From NCBI GenBank assembly GCA_015662065.1, contig DQUX01000222.1, positions 1-16,272 of the forward strand: a stretch of DNA of 16,272 nt, in the 5' to 3' direction. The position numbers and the translations under genes were made by a program. Under the pieces are notes generated by a model. That model saw only the letters and a list, made by a program, of their open reading frames with translations. It had not been told where the DNA came from and did no database searches. Shown one piece after another: positions 7,258 through 15,702 of the stretch. The DNA is from Anaerolineales bacterium (GTDB lineage: Bacteria > Chloroflexota > Anaerolineae > B4-G1 > DUEL01). Positions within the stretch are counted from its first letter, which is position 1, and each line of letters opens with the position of its first letter.

Positions 7258-10200
7258 GTGCGCTGCCCACGGTGTGGGTTCGAGAATCCGGCCGGATACG
7301 GTTTCTGTGGCCGGTGCGGGCAGCCCCTGTCCTCTCTCGTCGGACCTTCGCCCCCGGTCGCCGGCGAGCGACGCTACGTCACCATCCTATTCGCGCACAT
7401 CCCCGGCCTCCTGACGCTTCTGGAGCGGCTCGATGCCGAGGAGGCTTACCGATTGATCAACGGCTGCGTCGAGGCCCTCTCCGCTCCGCTGTACCGGTAC
7501 GGGGGCACGGTGGACAGGCTCATTGGTCAGGAGCTTATGGTGGTATTTGGAGCCCCCGAGGTCCACGAGGACGATGCGGCGCGAGCGCTGTGGGCCGCCA
7601 TCGAGATGATGGAGGTGCTGGAGCAGTTCAACCTGGCAAACAGCGTCAGCCTGCCGGAGCCCCTCACCGTCCAATGCGGCGTCAACACCGGCCTGGTCTT
7701 CGCCGGCGAGGTGGGCGCGCCGGGGCTGCGGGCCTTCACCGTGATCGGCGACGCTGTCAACCTGGCGAACCGGCTGGCCCACCTGGCAGAACCAGGCCAG
7801 GTCTTCGTTGGAGAGGCGACCTACCGGCAGACCCAGCGCCTCTTCCGCTTCCGACCGTTGCCCCCCCTCACCGTGCGCGGAAGGTTGGAGGCGGTGCCGG
7901 TATATATCCTCTTGAGCGCGCGAGGGGGATACCGGCGGGCCTGGGGGATCGGCGGGCTCGCCAGCCCTATGGTGGGCCGCGTCCGGGAGATGACCGCCTT
8001 GCAGGACCGCCTTCGGTGGCTCCTGGCCGGACAGGGGGGGATCGTCTCCGTGGTCGGCGAGGCGGGGCTGGGGAAATCCCGGCTGGTAGCGGAGGTGCGG
8101 TCCGCCATCCAGGAGCCGAGGTGGCTGGAGGGACGGGGGCTTTCCTTCCAGATCGAGCAGCCCTATTTTCCCTTCCGCGACCTCATTCAGGTCTACCTGG
8201 ACCTGGACGAGGCGGCTTCACCGGAGGAGGGCCGCCGTCGGCTGCGGGAGATGGTCGCCCGGTTCCTGCCCCACCGGGATGATCCCGTCTATTCCATCCT
8301 GGCCTACCTTCTGGGGCTGCCGCCGGATGTGGAGAGCACGGGCGCGCTGGAACTCCTCTCCGGCGAGGGGCTGCGACGAGGGCTCTTTCAGGCGGTCCGG
8401 GCGCTTCTGGCGGGAATGGCGCAGGACCGGCCCACCGTGGTGGTGATGGAGGACCTCCACTGGGCGGATGAGAGCTCCCTGGACCTGCTGACCTACCTGA
8501 TGCCGCTGGCGCTGGAGGTCCCGATCCTCTTCCTCCTCGTGCTTCGTCCTGAGCCCAAGAGCGGGCCGCTGCAGGTGGTGCGCGAGGGGGGGGCGGAGGT
8601 CAGCGTCTATTCCGAGATTCGGTTGGCCCCTCTCTCTTGGGAGGAGAGCGCGACCCTGATCGGCAACCTGCTGCAGAGGGACTGCCTCCCCCACTCCCTG
8701 CAGCGTCGTATCCTGGAGAAGGCGGAGGGGAACCCCCTGTTCGTCGAGGAGATCATCCGCTCGCTGATCCAGGATGAGGTGCTGGTGGAGCGGGACGGTC
8801 GCTGGGAGGTGACCCGGGAGGTGAGCACCATCCATATCCCCGATACCCTACGCGGCCTCCTGGTGGGCCGTGTGGACCGGTTGGAGCCTGAGGTACGGGA
8901 GACGCTGCGATGGGCGGCCGTCATCGGTCGAGTCTTCCCGGAGCGGGTCTTGGCTGCTATGTCGGGGGACGGGGAGAGGCTGACGCACCATCTGCGGTTG
9001 CTGCTGGACCGTAACTTCATCCGCTACTACCGGCTGGAGGGGGAGCAGGGGAAGGCCTACATCTTCAACCACGCCCTGAGCCACGAGGCCACCTACATGG
9101 GCATCTTGAAGGGCGAGCGCCGCCGTCTCCACCGCCGGGCGCTGGAGGAGATGGAGTGGCTCTATGCCGGTCGGCTGGAGGCTCACTATGGCACCCTTGC
9201 CCGACACGCTTACCTGGGCGAGGTGTGGGATAGGGCGGTTCACTACCTGCACCTGGCCGGCGACCGGGCGAAGGCTGCCTATGCCCTGCCGGAGGCGGTC
9301 CGCAGCTACCAGCGGGCGATGGGGCTTATCCAGGAGCATAATGTGCGGATAGACCGGGAGGCGCTGGCCGACCTGTATCACGAGTGCTCCAGCGCGCAGA
9401 GCCAGTTGGGCCACTACGACGCCGCCCGGACGGTCTGTAACGTGCTGATGGAGATGGGGGAAGCGCGGGGTGATCCCTACCTGCGCGGCCACGCTCTGCG
9501 GGGTGCGGCTCTGATCGCCGCCTACACCGGGGATGTGGTGGTCCAGGTATCCAGTGCCCGGGCGGCCTGCCAGGAGTTGGAGGCGGCCGGCGCCGACTGG
9601 AGCCGGGGCACGGCCCTCTTCCTCCTGGCGCTGGGTCTCTTCAAGTCCGGTCAATTGGATGAGGCCAGCGCCGCGATAGAGGAGGGGCTGCGATTGGTGG
9701 GGGATGACCGCCGGTGGCCGGGGTACGACCCCCGGAGCGAGGCTCTTTCCTACGCTGGCCTGATCGCTCTCGTGCGAGGGCGGCTGACGGAGGCCATAGA
9801 CCTGCTGGAACAGGGTGAGGAGCAGACCCAACGGACGGGCGAACATTCCTTCACGGGGCTCTGCCTGGGGTTCGCCGGGCTGGCCTATGGCTTCCTGGGG
9901 GAATATGCCCACGCTCTCCAGAAGGCTGAGGGGGGGATCCGTGTGGGGGAGAGGGCCGACCTGCCCGCTGTCATGTACACCGCCTCCGCCTGTGCGGCTT
10001 GGATCCACACTATGGCCGGGCAGTACGGACCAGCCGTCCGGAAGGCCAGCCCCGCTGTGGCGAAGGCGGCCGTCTCTCTCGACACGCGGGCCATCGCCTA
10101 CGTGGCGTTGGGGGATGCCTACCTGGGGCTTCTGGACTTCGAGGCAGGGCTCACCTGTCACCAGAAGGCGCTGGAGACCGCCGGCCTGACCCACATCGTC

Positions 10201-10719
10201 ACCGCCCCGGCGATGCGGGGGATCGGCCTGGCCTACGCTCTTTTGGGGCAGGTGGAGCAGGGGATGGCCCTGCTGAGCAACAGCCTGACGGCCACCACCG
10301 GCTTCGGCCTGGAATGGTTCCGTGCCCAGACGTTGCGGGACCTCTCGCGGGCGTATCTGATCGCGGGGGACCGGGCCGCGGCGCTGGACCACGCAGATCA
10401 ACTGGTGGATGTGGCCGAGCGGGCTGGGTATGTGGAACTGGCCGGATGGGGGCATCTGCTGCGGGGGCTTTGCCAGGAGGACGGGGACGAGGTCCGGCGG
10501 GCTCTGGAGGCAGGCCGTCGCCTGGACTGTCTGCCGCTCCAGTGGGAGGCGGGGGAGGCGCTGGGCCGGCTTGCGGACGATGAGGGGGCGCGGGCGGTCG
10601 CCCGGGGCGCGGTGCAGAAGATCGCCCAGGGTCTGACGGAGGAGATGCGGGCGACTTTCTTGGCCCGGGAACGAGTGCGGTCGCTCCTAGAACGGGAGGG
10701 GATGGGTACGCCTGCCTGA
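7258..10719 (+). CDS. Zinc ribbon / degenerate class III cyclase / AAA ATPase / TPR signalling protein
   Basis: This is a large cytoplasmic signalling protein of 1153 residues. In order: a zinc ribbon of two CxxC pairs (Cys3, Cys6, Cys17, Cys20); a class III nucleotide cyclase fold at about 38-215; an AAA_16-type ATPase with Walker A GEAGLGKS at 267-274 and Walker B VVVMEDLHWAD ending near 403; and a long helical C-terminal half that looks like TPR repeats. The cyclase domain keeps the catalytic Asn168 and Arg172 (GDAVNLANRL) and Thr161, which suggests class IIIb. Both metal-binding aspartates are replaced: FAH at 45-47 instead of FAD, and GQELM at 90-94 instead of GDALM. It therefore probably does not make cyclic nucleotide and may serve as a binding or regulatory module. 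GTG at 7258 is chosen because GAGGAG at 7244-7249 lies 8 bases upstream and the zinc ribbon begins there. Confidence 0.93.
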   Translation: MRCPRCGFENPAGYGFCGRCGQPLSSLVGPSPPVAGERRYVTILFAHIPGLLTLLERLDAEEAYRLINGCVEALSAPLYRYGGTVDRLIGQELMVVFGAPEVHEDDAARALWAAIEMMEVLEQFNLANSVSLPEPLTVQCGVNTGLVFAGEVGAPGLRAFTVIGDAVNLANRLAHLAEPGQVFVGEATYRQTQRLFRFRPLPPLTVRGRLEAVPVYILLSARGGYRRAWGIGGLASPMVGRVREMTALQDRLRWLLAGQGGIVSVVGEAGLGKSRLVAEVRSAIQEPRWLEGRGLSFQIEQPYFPFRDLIQVYLDLDEAASPEEGRRRLREMVARFLPHRDDPVYSILAYLLGLPPDVESTGALELLSGEGLRRGLFQAVRALLAGMAQDRPTVVVMEDLHWADESSLDLLTYLMPLALEVPILFLLVLRPEPKSGPLQVVREGGAEVSVYSEIRLAPLSWEESATLIGNLLQRDCLPHSLQRRILEKAEGNPLFVEEIIRSLIQDEVLVERDGRWEVTREVSTIHIPDTLRGLLVGRVDRLEPEVRETLRWAAVIGRVFPERVLAAMSGDGERLTHHLRLLLDRNFIRYYRLEGEQGKAYIFNHALSHEATYMGILKGERRRLHRRALEEMEWLYAGRLEAHYGTLARHAYLGEVWDRAVHYLHLAGDRAKAAYALPEAVRSYQRAMGLIQEHNVRIDREALADLYHECSSAQSQLGHYDAARTVCNVLMEMGEARGDPYLRGHALRGAALIAAYTGDVVVQVSSARAACQELEAAGADWSRGTALFLLALGLFKSGQLDEASAAIEEGLRLVGDDRRWPGYDPRSEALSYAGLIALVRGRLTEAIDLLEQGEEQTQRTGEHSFTGLCLGFAGLAYGFLGEYAHALQKAEGGIRVGERADLPAVMYTASACAAWIHTMAGQYGPAVRKASPAVAKAAVSLDTRAIAYVALGDAYLGLLDFEAGLTCHQKALETAGLTHIVTAPAMRGIGLAYALLGQVEQGMALLSNSLTATTGFGLEWFRAQTLRDLSRAYLIAGDRAAALDHADQLVDVAERAGYVELAGWGHLLRGLCQEDGDEVRRALEAGRRLDCLPLQWEAGEALGRLADDEGARAVARGAVQKIAQGLTEEMRATFLARERVRSLLEREGMGTPA

Positions 10720-10751
10720 TGGCACGCTTGAAGCTGTGTTAAGGAGACGGA

Positions 10752-10758
10752 GAGGAGG
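10752..10758 (+). promoter_or_regulatory. Ribosome binding site of the iron-sulfur protein gene
   Basis: GAGGAGG lies 6 bases before the ATG at 10765. Two nearer candidates (ATG at 10759 and GTG at 10761) run into stop codons almost at once, so the start at 10765 is well fixed. Confidence 0.7.
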
Positions 10759-10764
10759 ATGTGA

Positions 10765-11847
10765 ATGGGTGAGGAAGTCTACCGCAGGCTGGCGGAGCGC
10801 CTGGATGCGACCCCCAACGGCTTCCCGGCCACCGAGAGCGGGGTGGAGTTGCGGTTGCTGGCGAAGATCTTTGCGCCGGAGGAAGCGGCGCTGGCAGCCG
10901 AGCTGCGGCTGCGGTACGAGCCGGCCGACGCGGTCGCTGCCCGCGCCGGGGTTGCGCCCCAGGAGGCCTACCGGATGTTGAAGGGAATGGCCCGCAAGGG
11001 ATTGGTGCGGGTGCGCCGGGGTGAAGGGGGGCTGGTTTTCGCCCTCCTTCCCTTCGTCGTCGGTTTCTATGAGGAGCAGTTGCCCCGGATGGATCAGGAG
11101 CTGGCGGCGCTGGCGGATCAATACTTTCGGGAGACGGCCGGCCGGACCATTCTGGATGCCTCTCCGCCCATCCATCGGGTGGTCCCGGTGGGCGAGGCGG
11201 TCCCCTTTGATCTGGAGGTCTTTCCCCACGAACACGCCGTCTCCATCATAGAGAGCGCCCGGTCGTGGGGGGTCCGGGATTGCATCTGCCGCGTGCAGAA
11301 GCAACTGGTAGGGGAGGGATGCGATTATCCGGTGGAGGCCTGCCTGGTGATGGCGCCGGTGGAGGGGGTCTTCGAGGGGGACGGGATCACCCGCTCCATC
11401 AGCAAAGAGGAGGCCCTGGAGATCCTTCGGATGACGGAGGAGGTCGGCCTGGTCCACACCACGGGCAACTACCGGGACCAGAACTTCTACATCTGCAACT
11501 GCTGCCCCTGCTGCTGCGCGGTCCTGCGGGGGCTGACCGAGTTCGACGTGCCCTCCGCCGTGGCCCGCTCCGGGTTCCGTTCGGTAGTGGAAGCCGAAGC
11601 CTGTGTGGGATGCGGCGCGTGCGTTGAGCGGTGTCGCTTCGGGGCGCTCTCACTCCCAGAGGATGTGGCGGTGGTGGATCCAGGCCGTTGCCTGGGATGC
11701 GGGGTCTGCGTGCCCGCCTGCCCGGAGGAGGCGATCCGCCTGGAGCGGCGGCCGGCCGAGGAGGTGCCACCGACCCCGTCGACCATCCGGGAGTGGGGGC
11801 TGCACCGGGCCCAGGCGCGGGGAATATCTCTGGAGGAGATCGTATAG
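10765..11847 (+). CDS. Iron-sulfur protein with winged-helix-like N-terminus and two 4Fe-4S ferredoxin motifs
   Basis: A 360-residue protein with 18 cysteines. Residues about 25-95 look like a winged helix (DAVAARAGVAPQEAYRMLKG, then a basic strand RVRRGEGG), as in transcription factors. The middle holds four cysteines in CIC-x10-C-x6-C spacing (173, 175, 186, 193) and the striking cluster CNCCPCCC at 244-251. The C-terminal part has two ferredoxin motifs, CVGCGACVERC at 280-290 and CLGCGVCVPAC at 309-319, each suited to one 4Fe-4S cluster. A further metal or Fe-S centre built from the middle cysteines is plausible. Electron transfer or redox sensing is inferred; I know similar proteins only as 4Fe-4S binding proteins of unknown role. 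It lies between two large ATPase/TPR regulators, 45 bases after one and 40 before the other, with no enzyme partner nearby. Confidence 0.88.
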   Translation: MGEEVYRRLAERLDATPNGFPATESGVELRLLAKIFAPEEAALAAELRLRYEPADAVAARAGVAPQEAYRMLKGMARKGLVRVRRGEGGLVFALLPFVVGFYEEQLPRMDQELAALADQYFRETAGRTILDASPPIHRVVPVGEAVPFDLEVFPHEHAVSIIESARSWGVRDCICRVQKQLVGEGCDYPVEACLVMAPVEGVFEGDGITRSISKEEALEILRMTEEVGLVHTTGNYRDQNFYICNCCPCCCAVLRGLTEFDVPSAVARSGFRSVVEAEACVGCGACVERCRFGALSLPEDVAVVDPGRCLGCGVCVPACPEEAIRLERRPAEEVPPTPSTIREWGLHRAQARGISLEEIV

Positions 11848-11887
11848 AGGCCGATGGACGTCTGTGCGCGGTCGTCGAGTTTAGGGT

Positions 11888-14800
11888 ATGCCTTTCGTTC
11901 CTATCGTCACTAAGATCACGCCGCCGCCCCGCCGGGCCGATGTGCTTTATCGGGCACGATTGCTGGATTTCCTCCACGAGTACATTGACCGCAAACTTCT
12001 CCTCATCTCCGCCGGTGCTGGGTATGGCAAGACCACGCTGCTGGTGGACTTCGTTCACGACACCGACCTGACCACCTGCTGGTATGGCCTGGACCCGGCC
12101 GATCGGGACCCCCGCCTCTTTGTCGAGTATCTCCTGGCCAGCATCGCTCGGGTGTACCCCGGTTTCGGGGAGCGCACCCGCCAGGCCGTCCGGGGTGGGG
12201 CCTCCCTGAGCGGTGGGGCCGACGAGGTGGTCGGCACGCTGGTCAACGAGATGGTGGAGACCATCCCGGAGTGGTTTGTCTTGATCCTGGACGATTTCCA
12301 GGAGGTGGAGGACTCTGCCGATGTCTGTGCCCTTCTCACCACCCTCCTGGCCTACCTGCCGGAGCACTGTCACCTCATCATCGCCTCCCGCACCATCCCC
12401 GGCGGCCTCCCCTTCGTCTCCCTGGCGGCCCGAAGGATGGTGGCCGGCTTGGGGCGGGACGACCTGCGCTTCACCCCCGATGAGATTCAGGCCTTCCTGG
12501 CGCAGAGCCAGGGCGTGCATCTGAGCCGGCAGGAGGCGGAGGCCCTGGCCGCCGAGTCTGAGGGGTGGATCACCGGCATCCTCCTCACCCGCCACGCTCT
12601 GTGGGGTGGGCTGCTGGACAACCTGGCCCGCGCCCGAAGCTCCGGTCAGCCGGTCTACGAGTACCTGGCGGGGGAGGTGCTGGAGCGGCAGGAGCCGGAG
12701 GTGCGCACCTTCCTGTTGACCTCCGCCGTCCTTCAGGAAATGACCCCTCCCCTCTGCGAGGAAGCCTTGGAGTTGACGGGGGCGGGGGAGATGTTGGAGT
12801 GGCTGGAGCAGCGCAACCTCTTCACCGTGCGCCTGGCGGAGACAGACCCGCCTCGCTTCCGCTACCACGCCCTCTTCCGGGAGTTCCTCCAGGCCCGCGC
12901 CCGGGAGAGCGACCCCGATCGCTTCCGGCGCCTGCACCGCAGCGTGGCGGCGTGGTTTGAGGGGCGGAAGGAGGTGGAGGCCGCGGTCCGGCACTACCTG
13001 GAGGCCGGGGAGCCCCTGGAGGCGGCCCGCGTTCTGGACGCGGTCGCCCGGGATATGCTCACCGCCGGGCGGCTGGCGACCCTTGCGGAGTGGGCCGACC
13101 GACTGCCGGAGGAGGCGCTCCGCGCCTATCCCAGGCTTCTTTACCCTGCTGCTATGGGCATCGCTGCTGCGGGGAGGCCGGAGGAGGCGCTGGTGTGGTT
13201 ATCCTGGGCCGAGGAGGCCTTCCGCCGGCGGGCGGAGCAGGCTCTGCTCGCCCTGACCCTCTCGCAGCAGGCCCTCCTCGTCCTCAACCAAGGGGAGAAC
13301 GAACGGGCCCTCGGGCTGGCCCAGGAGGCCCTCTCCCTGGCCGGGGATCTGCCCGAGGCGCTGGAGGCCACGGTGGAGGCCCGCCGGGTTCTGGGGGCGA
13401 GCCTGATCCGCTTGGGGCGGTTCGAGGAGGCCAGCCAGCACCTGGAGGCTGCCCTGGAGGGGAGCCGGACGATGGATAACCCCCGCCAGGAGGTGCTGAT
13501 CCTGGGGGGGCTGGCTAACTCCCTCCGTTGGCAGGGGCGTATGCAGGAGGCGGTTCAGACCCAGCGGGTGGTCATCGAGGCGGCCCGGCGGCTGGGCAGC
13601 CCCGGCTACCTGGCCGAGGCGCTCAACGACCTGGGCTTCTACCTGTACCTGATCGCTGATTACGCCGGGGCATTGGAGGCGCTGGAGGAGGCGCTGCACA
13701 CCGCACGGGGGATCGGCCATCCCGTCGTTGAGGCCTACGCGCTGGTCAGCCTGGGGGAATTGCTGCGGGACCTGGGGGAGCTGCAGGCGGCGGTCGAGAT
13801 GCTGGATAAGGGGAGACAACTGGCCCAGGAGGCCGGGAACGCTTTCCTGGTGGCCTGGGCGTGCGAGGCGCTCGCGCTGGCCTTCTTGCAGTTGGGGGAT
13901 GCGGAGCAGGCGGCGGAACTGGCCCGGACCGCCTTCACTCTGGCAGGGGAGCAGTGGTCCGAGCATCAGCAGGGGCGGTTCAGGGCTACTTTGGGCCTGG
14001 CTTTGGTGGAGGAAGGGGTGGTCAGGGCGGGGCTGGAGGAATTGGAGGCCGCCTGCGCCCTGCTGGAGCGACTTGGGGCGAAGGAGGAGGCCATCCGGGC
14101 GCGGCTCCTGCAGGCCAGGGCCCTGCGGAGCGCCGGGCAGGAGGAGGAAGGGGTGCATGCCCTGTCGGTCGCTCTGGCGGAGAGCGACGAGACGGACCCG
14201 TTGCGGTCGTTACCGTTGCAGATTCCCGGCCTGATGTCGTTGCTGGAGCGGGCGGCAGAGCAGGATGTGGAGGGCGGAAGGATCGCGCTGTTCCTGGAGG
14301 AGGTGCGCGGGCTGGTAAAGACAGCCCGTCGAGTGCGCGGCCTGCGCCGGTCCGTCCGGCCACCCCGTCGGCCCGTCTTTCGTTTCTACGGGTTCGGCGT
14401 CGGTCGGGTCGAGCGGGATGGCGTTCCGATCCCCCTCACCGCCTGGGAGTCGGCGAAGGCCCGTCACCTCCTTTTCTACCTCCTATCCCATTCCCCCTGC
14501 ACCCGTGAGCAGATCGGGGCCGACCTGTGGCCTGACCTGCGTCCCCATCGGTTGCCCGGGACCTTTCACAACACCAAGTACCGCGTCCAGCGGGCGCTGG
14601 GGGTGGTCCCCGTTGTCTACGAGGGGGGGCTGTACCACATCTCCGAGGAGCTGGAGTACTGGTTCGATGTGGATCTGTTCGAGCGGCTCCTCCAGCAGGC
14701 ACGCCGCTCGGTTCCCGCCAAGGCGGCCCGCTATCTCCTGCGGGCGGTCGATCTCTACACCGACGATTTCCTGCAGGATTGCTACGACGAATGGTGTGTG

Positions 14801-15145
14801 GTGCAGCGGGAGAGGTTGCAGCGGCAGTTCCTGGAGGCGGTGGCGGAGCTCTCGGAGTGGCTCATCGAGCGGGGGCGGCTCGACCGGGCGGTGGAGGTCC
14901 TGCAGCGCGGCCTGCGGCTGGACCCCCTGCGGGAGGACTTTTACCGGCAACTGATGCGGGCCTACGCCCAGCAAGGACGGCAAGGGGAGGCGCTGGCTGC
15001 CTATCGGCGCTGTTGCTGGGTCTTGGAGAAGGAGTTGGGCGTCGAACCGGCGCCGGAGACGAGGGCCCTGGCCCGACAGATCCGGCGGGGGGAGCTGGAG
15101 CCGTCGGATGGCCCTGAACCCGAGGAGAGGAGGAGGGAGCAGTGA
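11888..15145 (+). CDS. MalT-like STAND ATPase/TPR transcriptional activator with C-terminal BTAD domain
   Basis: This 1085-residue probable transcription activator starts with a MalT-like STAND ATPase (opening VTKITPPPRRADVLYRARL, Walker A AGAGYGKT at 42-49, Walker B VLILDDFQEV at 131-140). A long helical region of TPR-like repeats follows at about 380-800, full of Leu/Ala/Glu repeats such as LGELLRDLGELQAAVEML. From about 828 there is a winged-helix segment of the SARP type (LLFYLLSHSPCTREQIGADL, then HNTKYRVQRALG), followed by a bacterial transcriptional activation domain at about 930-1075 that ends ELGVEPAPETRALARQI. In this family ligand and ATP binding drive oligomerisation and DNA binding; the inducer cannot be told here. 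SARP proteins usually carry the DNA-binding part at the N-terminus, but the C-terminal order seen here is also known. The ribosome binding site (TTAGGGT just before the ATG) is weak. Confidence 0.92.
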   Translation: MPFVPIVTKITPPPRRADVLYRARLLDFLHEYIDRKLLLISAGAGYGKTTLLVDFVHDTDLTTCWYGLDPADRDPRLFVEYLLASIARVYPGFGERTRQAVRGGASLSGGADEVVGTLVNEMVETIPEWFVLILDDFQEVEDSADVCALLTTLLAYLPEHCHLIIASRTIPGGLPFVSLAARRMVAGLGRDDLRFTPDEIQAFLAQSQGVHLSRQEAEALAAESEGWITGILLTRHALWGGLLDNLARARSSGQPVYEYLAGEVLERQEPEVRTFLLTSAVLQEMTPPLCEEALELTGAGEMLEWLEQRNLFTVRLAETDPPRFRYHALFREFLQARARESDPDRFRRLHRSVAAWFEGRKEVEAAVRHYLEAGEPLEAARVLDAVARDMLTAGRLATLAEWADRLPEEALRAYPRLLYPAAMGIAAAGRPEEALVWLSWAEEAFRRRAEQALLALTLSQQALLVLNQGENERALGLAQEALSLAGDLPEALEATVEARRVLGASLIRLGRFEEASQHLEAALEGSRTMDNPRQEVLILGGLANSLRWQGRMQEAVQTQRVVIEAARRLGSPGYLAEALNDLGFYLYLIADYAGALEALEEALHTARGIGHPVVEAYALVSLGELLRDLGELQAAVEMLDKGRQLAQEAGNAFLVAWACEALALAFLQLGDAEQAAELARTAFTLAGEQWSEHQQGRFRATLGLALVEEGVVRAGLEELEAACALLERLGAKEEAIRARLLQARALRSAGQEEEGVHALSVALAESDETDPLRSLPLQIPGLMSLLERAAEQDVEGGRIALFLEEVRGLVKTARRVRGLRRSVRPPRRPVFRFYGFGVGRVERDGVPIPLTAWESAKARHLLFYLLSHSPCTREQIGADLWPDLRPHRLPGTFHNTKYRVQRALGVVPVVYEGGLYHISEELEYWFDVDLFERLLQQARRSVPAKAARYLLRAVDLYTDDFLQDCYDEWCVVQRERLQRQFLEAVAELSEWLIERGRLDRAVEVLQRGLRLDPLREDFYRQLMRAYAQQGRQGEALAAYRRCCWVLEKELGVEPAPETRALARQIRRGELEPSDGPEPEERRREQ

Positions 15146-15171
15146 GAAGGCGATTGAGCGTTGACATACTC

Positions 15172-15702
15172 TCAGAACGCCACGATCAGCAGAACCAGGC
15201 CGATCCCCCCTCCGACCGCCAGGCCGACGATCACATCCAAGAGATAGTGGACCTGTAGGGCAACCCGGGCCAGGGAGACCAGCCCCGCCCAGATGGCCAG
15301 CAGACCCGCTCCCCAGCCGGGCAGGAGGGGGGCCAGGACCACCGTCACGCAGGCGGCCCGGGTGGCGTGGCCGGAGGGGAAGGCGTGCCGGTCCAGCCGG
15401 GAGTAGAGGCTGGCGGACGGTTCTCCAGGGCGACTGCGGCGGAAGAGCCACTTGAGGAGCGCGGCGATCAGGCCGCCCGTCAGCGTCGCCACCAGGGTGC
15501 GCGATCCAAGGGATGGCCAGGGGGGATAGCCCCAGCGGAGGGCCGCCAGCGCACCGACCAGCCAGAGGGGGCTGTCTCCGCTGTGGGCGACCAGGAGCGC
15601 CAGCAGCCGCCAGGGGCCGGGGGGGGCGGCCAGGCGGGCGGAGAGGGTGGCGTCGGCAAACAGCAGCCGCTCTATCCCGCCACGGCTAAAGGGGCGAGGC
15701 AC
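15172..15702 (-). CDS. PAP2-family membrane phosphatase
   Basis: A 176-residue membrane protein of the type 2 phosphatidic acid phosphatase superfamily, which removes phosphate from lipid phosphates, undecaprenyl pyrophosphate or similar molecules. All three active-site motifs are present: KWLFRRSRP (K-x6-RP), FPSGH and ARVALQVHYLLD (R-x5-H-x3-D), so it should be active. About four to five hydrophobic helices surround them. The start is GTG at 15702, with GGAGG (CCTCC on the plus strand, 15712-15716) 9 bases upstream. It overlaps the end of the nucleotidyltransferase gene by 17 bases and is probably translated with it. It is convergent with the BTAD regulator, with only 26 bases between stop codons and no convincing terminator. 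The substrate cannot be told from sequence. Confidence 0.93.
   Translation of the reverse strand: MPRPFSRGGIERLLFADATLSARLAAPPGPWRLLALLVAHSGDSPLWLVGALAALRWGYPPWPSLGSRTLVATLTGGLIAALLKWLFRRSRPGEPSASLYSRLDRHAFPSGHATRAACVTVVLAPLLPGWGAGLLAIWAGLVSLARVALQVHYLLDVIVGLAVGGGIGLVLLIVAF

Noticed and set aside
8848..10455. 535-residue open frame on the minus strand
   Set aside because: It lies opposite the TPR half of the cyclase-like protein; the composition is low-complexity and no family is recognisable.
11399..12994. 531-residue open frame on the minus strand
   Set aside because: It lies opposite the Fe-S protein and the BTAD regulator, has the His/Pro/Gly/Arg-rich look of an antisense shadow in GC-rich DNA and shows no domain.
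15146..15171. TTGACA box and a weak GCGTT/AACGC inverted repeat between the convergent genes
   Set aside because: The box has no -10 partner and no gene to serve in this convergent gap; the stem is only 5 bp with a 13-base loop and no T-run, too weak to call a terminator.
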